A stretch of 6,715 nucleotides of DNA, taken from positions 1 to 6,715 of the forward strand of contig PMIW01000239.1 in NCBI GenBank assembly GCA_003158365.1, read 5' to 3'. Positions 1-5,397 of the stretch are shown here, piece by piece (positions within the stretch are counted from its first letter, which is position 1; every line of letters begins with the position of its first letter). A program made the position numbers and the translations under genes. The stretch comes from Ignavibacteriota bacterium (GTDB lineage Bacteria > Bacteroidota > Ignavibacteria > Tepidaquicellales > Tepidaquicellaceae). The notes below the pieces were generated by a model. The model was given only the letters and a program-made list of their open reading frames with translations, had not been told where the DNA came from and made no database searches.

Positions 1-52
1 TTCCCTTTGAAGAGCCTGTGATGATTATAACTTTGTCTTTTAGATTTCCCAT
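1..52 (-). CDS. Short-chain dehydrogenase/reductase (SDR), N-terminal fragment
   Basis: Only the first 17 codons are inside the window, read leftward from an ATG at 52..50; the gene continues past base 1. The peptide MGNLKDKVIIITGSSKG is a typical SDR opening: a short polar lead, a hydrophobic beta-strand (VIIIT), then TGSSKG, the start of the TGxxxGxG dinucleotide-binding turn. SDR enzymes are NAD(P)-dependent oxidoreductases with a Rossmann fold, and the substrate cannot be guessed from this fragment. No Shine-Dalgarno precedes the ATG; the upstream bases are A/T only (cattaatt). The gene lies beyond an intrinsic terminator that closes the preceding lipoprotein gene, so it probably has its own promoter in the gap 53..240. 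Confidence 0.8.
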   Translation of the reverse strand, partial: MGNLKDKVIIITGSSKG

Positions 53-240
53 AATTAATGTTTTTTTAATGATTACAAAAAAAATACCTAATAAATTTCA
101 AATGCATCCTATTGTTATCTATTAAGGGATTATATTAAGATTACAACTATATGAAGTATAATCAATAACATAACAGATACCCTATATATGTATATATTTG
201 TTAAAAGAGAATCGGGAATTTTATTAAATGATTAAAAGAT
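53..240 (-). promoter_or_regulatory. Intergenic leader upstream of the SDR gene, with a possible -10 box
   Basis: This very AT-rich gap separates the SDR start from the terminator downstream of the lipoprotein gene, so a promoter is expected here. On the minus strand the best match is TATAAT at 134..129, which would give a leader of roughly 70 nt. There is no convincing -35 hexamer at 16-18 nt, and I found no clean TTTG / TAnnTTTG pair of the kind used by Bacteroidota sigma factors. I see no small ORF, riboswitch-like fold or repeat in it. The promoter is inferred from context, and the -10 call is weak. Confidence 0.2.
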
Positions 241-271
241 AAATAAAAAGCATCCCGGTTTATCGGAATGC
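241..271 (-). terminator. Intrinsic terminator downstream of the lipoprotein gene
   Basis: Read on the minus strand, GCATTCCG and CGGGATGC form an 8-bp stem with one G-U wobble and a 6-nt loop (271..250). A run TTTTTATTT (249..241) follows directly. It begins about 30 nt after the lipoprotein stop codon. The stem is flanked on its other side by an A-rich run (aataaag), so the plus-strand transcript also has a hairpin followed by a T-rich tract, though with a C-A mismatch in the stem. It should insulate the lipoprotein gene from the SDR gene. Confidence 0.75.
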
Positions 272-301
272 CTTTATTTATTCAAGAAAATTATTCCTTT
301 T

Positions 302-886
302 CTATTTAATAAGACTTTCCTGCTTTAGATTTGCGACAATTTCTACAGCTATTGACTGCGCAAGCTCATCTGCATTCCAGGCATCATAGGTTTTTGTCTG
401 CCCTGCCCATACAGGCTTTTTCTTTTCGACAGAAAACAATATCGTTTCCATTTTTACTGTCTTATGCCTTTCGATATATCCGCCGTAACCGCCATACCAG
501 CTATGGTAATAATCATAATAAGATGAATTATATGACACATCAGTTGTTGTGGTTCCTCCATACTTCAAAATCATTAGTCCGTCATATTTTCCTTCAACCA
601 CGACTTTTTCAAGGTCAGCTTTCGAGATTTCATCTTTATACGGCAGAAGATTTAAACTTTTAATTGCAGTCACACTATCTTCAATTAAAGCAAGCGATAC
701 CTTCTCTTCATATGCTTTTCTGAATTCAAGGTCCTTTATTAAAGCAACAACAAGTATTTTATTAAACTTCTTGGTATAATTCGCATCTCTCCAGTTGGTA
801 AGATAAGTAGGTGCCGTACAGGAAAACATAATAACCGAAATCATCACGAAAAAGAAAAACTTACCTGCCTGATTTAGTATTTTCAT
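302..886 (-). CDS. Putative lipoprotein of unknown function with a Tyr/Gly-rich segment
   Basis: The product is 194 residues. Residues 1-22 form a lipoprotein signal peptide (basic MKILNQAGK, then a hydrophobic stretch) ending in MFSC, with C23 as the probable lipidated cysteine. The -3 residue is Met, which is slightly off the lipobox consensus. Thr follows Cys rather than Asp, so outer-membrane sorting is plausible if the E. coli rule applies. The mature part starts with a TNWRD segment, then a predicted alpha/beta domain: strand KILVVAL 43-49, a helix with FRKAYEEKV 55-63, and strand YDGLMILKY 101-109. Residues 119-137 are unusually aromatic, with eight Tyr in 19 positions plus Gly pairs. 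Strands KMETILFSV and KPVWAGQTKTY follow, then a C-terminal helix. This resembles uncharacterised Bacteroidota lipoproteins, but I cannot assign a function. The gene appears monocistronic: a 204-nt gap lies upstream and a terminator downstream. Confidence 0.8.
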   Translation of the reverse strand: MKILNQAGKFFFFVMISVIMFSCTAPTYLTNWRDANYTKKFNKILVVALIKDLEFRKAYEEKVSLALIEDSVTAIKSLNLLPYKDEISKADLEKVVVEGKYDGLMILKYGGTTTTDVSYNSSYYDYYHSWYGGYGGYIERHKTVKMETILFSVEKKKPVWAGQTKTYDAWNADELAQSIAVEIVANLKQESLIK

Positions 887-918
887 TTTAGTGTTTATTA
901 ATTTTTATTAAATAAATT

Positions 919-950
919 TTATTATATAAAATTTCCGAATTTTATCGGAA
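919..950 (-). terminator. Hairpin after the plsY-like gene, possible weak terminator and lipoprotein promoter zone
   Basis: TTCCGA and TCGGAA form a perfect 6-bp stem with a 6-nt loop (950..933). On the minus strand ATTTTATATAATAAAA follows, which is T-rich but not a clean U-tract. The hairpin lies about 140 nt past the plsY-like stop and about 47 nt before the lipoprotein start. It could end the DUF1460-plsY transcript or sit in the lipoprotein promoter. A TATAAT (926..921) just after it would put a transcription start near 914, but no matching -35 is visible. Termination is the likelier role, with low certainty. Confidence 0.35.
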
Positions 951-1090
951 TAAGAACTTAAAAAGCAATTCTACAAAGCCCTCAATCAGAAGGCACCCAT
1001 ATTAAATAAGACAATTTTTTTCAATAAAGGTTTAATTTTCTCTGCATTTTCAACTTTATTATTCAAACATATTCTTTCCTGAACAATAAA

Positions 1091-1711
1091 TTACCTTTTT
1101 ATTAAACTCAGGAATGGTGAGATATGCTTCACCAATATAAGAGCACACGCGATAGAGCTAAAAATAATTATTTCTTCACTATTTATCCCGCTGAAATTTA
1201 TTAACCCGTGCCATCTTAAATTCAAAACTATTAACAAAACAGGCATTAGAATAGTTGCGACTATATTTCCAATATGCACATCCTTCTTTATTAAATTCGC
1301 AATCACAAATATCACACACCAGATTATAACAATCCAGAAATTCACAACTGCAAATATTCCCGCAGCTGTCGCAAGTCCCCTTCCCCCCTTGAATTTCAGC
1401 CAAATGGAATAATTATGTCCAACAATTAGTGCTGCAAATGGAATATACATAAAATCAATACTTATATCTAAAAAATAAAGCGGTATTATTGCAGGTAATA
1501 CCCCTTTCAAAAAATCAAGAATGAAAACGAATATTCCTGTTTTTTTCGAACCGGAAACGTCATAGCTGTTCATAGCACCAACATTTCCGGAGCCTTCCAA
1601 TGTAATATCTTTTTTGTGAAATAACTTCAGTATAATAAAGCCTGTAGGGATTGAACCTATAAAATAAAAGAGTACTGACAGAAATGTAATTAATAAAATA
1701 TTATTTTGCAT
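1091..1711 (-). CDS. PlsY-like glycerol-3-phosphate acyltransferase family membrane protein (divergent)
   Basis: The product is 206 residues, usual for PlsY, with five to seven hydrophobic membrane segments. PlsY transfers the acyl group of acyl-phosphate to glycerol-3-phosphate, the first step of phospholipid synthesis, at the inner membrane. Family signatures visible in order are FIGSIPTGFI 18-26, GSGNVGAMN 40-48, ILDFLKG 64-70, GHN 98-100 and FKGGRGLAT 107-115, with a terminal VKH 194-196. Several consensus positions differ. The usual TNxxR is MNSYD (Arg to Asp51), GGKG is GGRG (Arg111), the RYxSxxS loop reads DVHIGN 144-149, and the terminal RHxxN is KHISP (Asn to Pro199). The fold assignment is secure, but the enzymatic activity is less so, hence no symbol. 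The ATG lies one nucleotide after the DUF1460 stop, so the two genes are almost certainly co-transcribed and probably translationally coupled. No Shine-Dalgarno is present. Confidence 0.85.
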   Translation of the reverse strand: MQNNILLITFLSVLFYFIGSIPTGFIILKLFHKKDITLEGSGNVGAMNSYDVSGSKKTGIFVFILDFLKGVLPAIIPLYFLDISIDFMYIPFAALIVGHNYSIWLKFKGGRGLATAAGIFAVVNFWIVIIWCVIFVIANLIKKDVHIGNIVATILMPVLLIVLNLRWHGLINFSGINSEEIIIFSSIACALILVKHISPFLSLIKR

Positions 1712-1712
1712 A

Positions 1713-2585
1713 TTAATTCACATCCAAGGGTCTTGCGACCATTATACCTGTTTTCTTTTTATCACTTTTTAAATATGCCTTAAGTTCTTCTTTGGAAACA
1801 ATTACTTCCTTTGCAATAATGGATGCGTGCAGAAAATATGTTTTGCCGTTTTTCTTGTAAATGTATCCTGTATGTGTAACATCGAGTCCTTTTATTTCAG
1901 TTGTGGTAGCGATAATATCGCCTGTCTGCAAGTCATCATAATATGTGTCAACCTCACCCTTAGGTATATAATATAAATTTCTGCTGTTAATTTTCTTTTC
2001 AATGCTTTTTATTATTGCATTTGATTCCCCGTCATCAGTTCCGAGCTGTTTATAAGAATCGGAATGAGTTGACATAAAATTTATCTTTTTATTATACGGC
2101 ACTCCGCCTATTTTCTTTGTAATATCTTTAACAATCCCTTTTTGCTCGTTATCATAAATCCAGTCCGAAAAATAATGCAGCCTGGATGTATATCCTTCGA
2201 TTTTCCCGTCCCTGTACCTGATTGTCTGCAGTTCATCTTTATAGTTTTCAAAAGTCGCCGAGCCTGATTCAATTGCACGTGACATTGCAAGAGTATTTTC
2301 AACAAAAGTCACACAGTCCAGTCCTGATATCTTAATAACAAGTTTTTCGCTGTAAATATTTTCATCCAGCGTACCAGCTACATATTCGGTACCGAGGAAA
2401 CTCAACCCTACTTTTTCTATTATTTTACTTATAGATTCATTCTTTAAGGATTCATCGAATGATTTCAATTTTTTCTTTGCCAATTTTTCTTCGTAATCAT
2501 CGCGTGTATTAAACGCCGAACTACTGAAAAATAATATTGTAAAGAAAAATAATATTAATGATATTGAATATATATTTTTTTTCAT
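1713..2585 (-). CDS. Secreted DUF1460 (NlpC/P60-like, amidase-like) protein
   Basis: The product is 290 residues from the ATG at 2585..2583. I chose this start because it gives a classic signal peptide: MKKN, a hydrophobic core at about residues 5-20, and an SSSAF cleavage region near 20-25. An in-frame ATG 33 nt upstream (2618) would add MTARKQNLLLF, encoded partly by a hairpin repeat, and spoil the signal. The mature protein matches the DUF1460 family (Pfam PF07313), placed in the papain-like NlpC/P60 superfamily. Visible landmarks are GLDCVTFVE with probable catalytic Cys91, HYFSDWIYD 137-145, MSTH, DLQTGDII, DVTHTGYI with probable catalytic His238, and FLHAS with His253. Family knowledge suggests peptidoglycan peptide or amide hydrolysis in the periplasm, but the substrate is unproven. 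A charged coiled helix (EEKLAKKKLKS) follows the signal. The gene is divergent from the GNAT gene and immediately precedes the plsY-like gene. Confidence 0.85.
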   Translation of the reverse strand: MKKNIYSISLILFFFTILFFSSSAFNTRDDYEEKLAKKKLKSFDESLKNESISKIIEKVGLSFLGTEYVAGTLDENIYSEKLVIKISGLDCVTFVENTLAMSRAIESGSATFENYKDELQTIRYRDGKIEGYTSRLHYFSDWIYDNEQKGIVKDITKKIGGVPYNKKINFMSTHSDSYKQLGTDDGESNAIIKSIEKKINSRNLYYIPKGEVDTYYDDLQTGDIIATTTEIKGLDVTHTGYIYKKNGKTYFLHASIIAKEVIVSKEELKAYLKSDKKKTGIMVARPLDVN

Positions 2586-2617
2586 AAATAATAATAAGTT
2601 TTGCTTTCGAGCTGTCA

Positions 2618-2639
2618 TTCCGGCAGTTCTAAGCCGGAA
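2618..2639. repeat. Palindromic hairpin in the divergent intergenic region (REP-like)
   Basis: TTCCGGC and GCCGGAA form a perfect 7-bp inverted repeat around an 8-nt loop (agttctaa). It is embedded in GC-richer sequence (gtcattccggc ... gccggaagcca) that stands out from the AT-rich flanks. The outer bases GTCATTCCGGC resemble dispersed palindromic repeats of the type GTCATTCCsGC...GCsGGAATCC seen in many bacteria. It lies between the divergent DUF1460 and GNAT starts, 32 nt from the DUF1460 ATG and 42 nt from the GNAT ATG, so it would fall in the 5' leader or promoter of one or both. No T-tract follows on either strand, so it is not a standard terminator. Membership of a repeat family is inferred. 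Confidence 0.5.
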
Positions 2640-2681
2640 GCCACTTAAAATTCAATTTATTAATAAAATTAATGATTTAAA

Positions 2682-3146
2682 ATGAATATCAAAATAAGGA
2701 AAGCATTAAAAAAAGACTCTCAGGATGTAATCAGGCTGATAAATGAGCTTGCGGAGTTCGAAAAACTCGACCCGCCCGATAAGTCCGCAGTGAAGAATCT
2801 GATTAAAGATATTTATTCAAAGAATTCACCAATAAAAGTGCTTGTAGCCGAATCAGGAAAAGAGCTAATCGGATACACATTTTATTTCTTCACATATTCC
2901 ACTTTCCTTGCTAAAAAAACGCTGTATCTCGAAGACATTTACATTTCAAACAAGTACAGAAGCAAAGGATTCGGGAAAATATTTTTCAATGAGCTTGTAA
3001 AAGCAGCAAAAAAAAATAAATGCGGACGAATGGAATGGCACGTGCTGGACTGGAATGTAAATGCAATAAAATTTTATGAAAAATTAGGTGCAAAAGAGTT
3101 GAAAGAATGGAAGTATTTCAGGATTAATTTAATGAATAATTATTAA
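2682..3146 (+). CDS. GNAT N-acetyltransferase, spermidine/thialysine (SSAT-like) type
   Basis: The product is 154 residues, a full single GNAT domain and the only plus-strand gene here. It likely transfers acetyl from acetyl-CoA to an amine in the cytoplasm. The sequence follows the diamine/thialysine acetyltransferase pattern closely: IRKALKKD at the start, LINELAEFEKL 19-29, YTFYFFTYSTF 65-75, LYLEDIYI 81-88, the acetyl-CoA pyrophosphate loop YRSKGFGK 92-99, WHVLDWN 119-125, and FYEKLGA 131-137 near the end. Glu84 and Tyr132 align with the residues proposed as general base and acid in human SSAT1. A small polyamine or lysine analogue is the best guess for substrate; other amines are possible. 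The ATG is preceded by A/T-only sequence without a Shine-Dalgarno. Its stop overlaps the dnaB stop on the other strand. Confidence 0.85.
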   Translation: MNIKIRKALKKDSQDVIRLINELAEFEKLDPPDKSAVKNLIKDIYSKNSPIKVLVAESGKELIGYTFYFFTYSTFLAKKTLYLEDIYISNKYRSKGFGKIFFNELVKAAKKNKCGRMEWHVLDWNVNAIKFYEKLGAKELKEWKYFRINLMNNY

Positions 3147-4597
3147 AACGGGGTTTCGTCGAAATTCTTTGTATCCGGGAATGATGTATCGGGTTTTTTG
3201 ATTTTATTTTCGAACTTGGTAAACTCAGGGAAGAATATCAAATCGAATTCACCGGTTGGACCGTTTCTCTGCTTTCCTATTGTTAATTCGGCTTTGTGCC
3301 TGAGCTCTTCGAAGCCCGGGTCGGTATGGTCATTTTTTTGTACAAGGAATGGCCTGTGAACAAAAATTACAACGTCAGCATCCTGCTCGATTGCTCCGGA
3401 TTCACGAAGGTCTGCAAGCTGCGGGCGTTTTTCTTTTCCGCGCTGTTCGATTCCGCGGTTAAGCTGGGCGCAGGCAACAACAGGTATATCAAGCTCTTTC
3501 GCCAGCGCTTTCAGACTTCTGGACACATATGCCACTTCAAGGTCCCTGCGCTCGTGTGATGTTAAACCTCTTACCAACTGCAGGTAGTCCACAATTATCA
3601 TATCAATTCCGAATTCCTGTTTTATCCTTCTGGCTTTTGCACGAAGTTCCAGAACGGACAATTCACTGGAATCATCTATATAAATATTCGTCTTCAGTTT
3701 ATGGAAATTCGATGCCACACGGTTCCACTCGACATCAGTCGTTCTGCCTGTTTTTAATTTTGTATTATCAACCCTGGCTTCGCTTGCGAGCATTCTGAGA
3801 AGAAGTTCGCGAGTAGTCATTTCAAGAGAAAATATTGCAACACTTTTACCCGCATTAACAGCAGCATTGCGGGCAATATTGATGCCAAGCGCTGTTTTGC
3901 CGTGAGAAGGTCTTCCTGCAATAATAATCAATTCGGATTTCTGGAATCCGGAAGTCATTTCGTCAAGCCTGTCAAAACCTGTCGTAACACCCGTAACACC
4001 TTTTTTATCTCTCTTTTTTAAATCAGCTAAATCAACGAATAGCTTTTCAATTTCATCCTGTACCGCTACAACTTTTTTCTTGGAAAGAGATTCAGATATA
4101 TCCAGTATTCTTCTTTCAGCATCGTCGAGCAGGCCGTACGGATTTATCGTGGGGTCAAAGCATCTTTCTACAATTTTTGAGGAAATGCTTATTAAATTTC
4201 TTAATATAAATCTGTCGAAAACTATTCTGGCATAATGCTCAGTATTGGCTGAAGTTACCGCTGAATTTGCAAGGTCAATAATATATTCTATTCCGCCGAC
4301 TTCGCTTAGCTTGCCCATTCTCTTCAGTTCCTCTTTCAGAGTATTGGCATCGATAGGCTCTCTTCTGCCTTCGAGGTTCATCATTGCCTGATATATTGTA
4401 CCGTTTGCACTTTTGTAAAAATGTGTATAATCGAGAAACTGAAGTATATCGTTGATAACTTCATTATCTATTAACACGGAACCAAGAATTGCGGATTCAA
4501 GCTCAACGGCATTTGGCGGGACTTTCCCGTCGACAAATTCGTGCCTGTCATCGAATATTTCAATTTCCTGTGTCTGCCCTTTTTTACTTTTTGTCAT
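3143..4597 (-). CDS. dnaB: Replicative DNA helicase DnaB
   Basis: The product is 484 residues from the ATG at 4597..4595. DnaB is the hexameric 5'-3' helicase that unwinds DNA at the fork and recruits primase. Residues 28-132 match the N-terminal helical domain (PPNAVELESAILGSVLID onward). The RecA-like ATPase domain follows, with Walker A GRPSHGKT 228-235 (His232 where Met is common), catalytic Glu259 in FSLE, Walker B IIVDYLQL with Asp337, sensor Gln378 in AQLNRG, LRESGAIEQDADVV, and KQRNGPTG with arginine-finger-type residues at 442-444. No intein is present, and the length is normal. An upstream in-frame ATG at 4621 would add eight residues (MYNYLEKN). I prefer 4597 because it overlaps the glycosylase gene by only 14 nt and has an A-rich leader (tttagaaaagaat) like its neighbours. 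The C-terminus converges on the GNAT gene, sharing TTAA. Confidence 0.95.
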   Translation of the reverse strand: MTKSKKGQTQEIEIFDDRHEFVDGKVPPNAVELESAILGSVLIDNEVINDILQFLDYTHFYKSANGTIYQAMMNLEGRREPIDANTLKEELKRMGKLSEVGGIEYIIDLANSAVTSANTEHYARIVFDRFILRNLISISSKIVERCFDPTINPYGLLDDAERRILDISESLSKKKVVAVQDEIEKLFVDLADLKKRDKKGVTGVTTGFDRLDEMTSGFQKSELIIIAGRPSHGKTALGINIARNAAVNAGKSVAIFSLEMTTRELLLRMLASEARVDNTKLKTGRTTDVEWNRVASNFHKLKTNIYIDDSSELSVLELRAKARRIKQEFGIDMIIVDYLQLVRGLTSHERRDLEVAYVSRSLKALAKELDIPVVACAQLNRGIEQRGKEKRPQLADLRESGAIEQDADVVIFVHRPFLVQKNDHTDPGFEELRHKAELTIGKQRNGPTGEFDLIFFPEFTKFENKIKKPDTSFPDTKNFDETPF

Positions 4598-5387
4598 ATT
4601 CTTTTCTAAATAATTGTACATCTTCCCACGTTGGTTTTTTCCAATGCGGGTTTCTTAAAAGTGCTGCGGGATGGTACGTGACCATTAATTTAGCTTTTAA
4701 ATCTCCAATTTTAAAATCATAAAATTTACCCCTCATTTTGCCGAGAGGTTCTTTTGATTTTAATAGTGTTTGACCTGCAAACGTACCAACAGCCAGAATT
4801 AATTTCGGTTTTATTAATTCAAGTTGTTTCATTAAATACGGCTCGCAGTGAAAAATTTCTTCAGGTAACGGATTCCTGTTATCAGGCGGCCTGCATTTTA
4901 ATATATTGCAAATGAAAACTTCATCACGCGAGAAATTAATCGCTTTCAGAATATCGGTCAGCAGCTGTCCTGCCCTGCCGACAAAAGGTTTCCCCTGCTT
5001 ATCTTCTTCGCTTCCCGGTGCTTCGCCCACAACAACAACATCAGCATTAGGATTGCCGACACCAAAGACAAAATTCAAACGCGTCTTTCCGAGCGGGCAT
5101 TTCAGGCATTTGCAGATTTTTTCATTTAAAATTTCTATACTTTCCGAACTCATCCATTCTTCCTGAATCAATCCGTATGAAAAATCTCTTTCAACAGGTT
5201 TATCTTTCAAAAGTGTAATGTTAATATTAATATCATCTTCGCTTTGAAGCGAAGGTGTGGAATAATTTAATGAATCTTCTTTAACTTCAGGAACAGATTC
5301 CTTTAAAACGTTATAGCCGGGATAATTTTTTACATACTTTAAATATTCAATCGAACCGTCTATTAATTCATTTAAATTCTTAGCCAT
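4584..5387 (-). CDS. Family 4 uracil-DNA glycosylase ([4Fe-4S])
   Basis: The product is 267 residues. The enzyme excises uracil from DNA, from cytosine deamination or dUTP incorporation, to start base excision repair. The catalytic domain starts near residue 85. Motif GEAPGSEED 121-129 carries the family-4 active-site region, followed by KPFVGRAGQLL 133-143. The second motif is HPAALLR 239-245. Cys94 and Cys97 (CxxC), Cys165 (ILKCRPP) and Cys181 (HCEP) are spaced as the four ligands of the iron-sulfur cluster; Cys92 and Cys160 are extra. About 85 residues precede the domain, longer than the minimal family-4 enzyme, with an acidic, low-complexity part (residues 30-60) that is probably a linker. 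The start follows the coaBC stop by 10 nt without a Shine-Dalgarno (tttctctATG). The 3' end overlaps dnaB by 14 nt, consistent with one operon. Confidence 0.92.
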   Translation of the reverse strand: MAKNLNELIDGSIEYLKYVKNYPGYNVLKESVPEVKEDSLNYSTPSLQSEDDININITLLKDKPVERDFSYGLIQEEWMSSESIEILNEKICKCLKCPLGKTRLNFVFGVGNPNADVVVVGEAPGSEEDKQGKPFVGRAGQLLTDILKAINFSRDEVFICNILKCRPPDNRNPLPEEIFHCEPYLMKQLELIKPKLILAVGTFAGQTLLKSKEPLGKMRGKFYDFKIGDLKAKLMVTYHPAALLRNPHWKKPTWEDVQLFRKEYDKK

Positions 5388-5397
5388 AGAGAAATAT

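Noticed and set aside
331..779. Plus-strand open frames opposite the lipoprotein gene
   Set aside because: Composition is His/Ser/Phe/Leu-rich as expected from antisense reading, whereas the minus-strand frame has a signal peptide and ordered secondary structure.
1179..1403. A 74-codon minus-strand frame with many CxxC pairs resembling a zinc-binding protein
   Set aside because: It lies wholly inside the plsY-like gene in another frame. The cysteines arise from codons of the hydrophobic PlsY segments, and the real frame has clear family motifs.
2586..2618. Longer DUF1460 start at 2618 adding MTARKQNLLLF
   Set aside because: The added codons come partly from the palindromic repeat, and they place a hydrophilic lead before what is already a complete signal peptide beginning MKKN.
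4598..4621. Longer dnaB start at 4621 adding eight residues
   Set aside because: It increases the overlap with the glycosylase gene to 38 nt. Its GGGAAG lies too close to the ATG to act as a normal ribosome site, and neighbours use A/T-rich leaders. It remains possible.
4489..4722. Plus-strand open frames opposite dnaB and the glycosylase (also 3296-3798 and 4906-5166)
   Set aside because: They are antisense to genes with strong motif support and show no recognisable protein family or leader.
5237..5254. Possible transcription terminator hairpin within the operon
   Set aside because: It lies inside the glycosylase coding region and no T-tract follows it on the transcribed strand.
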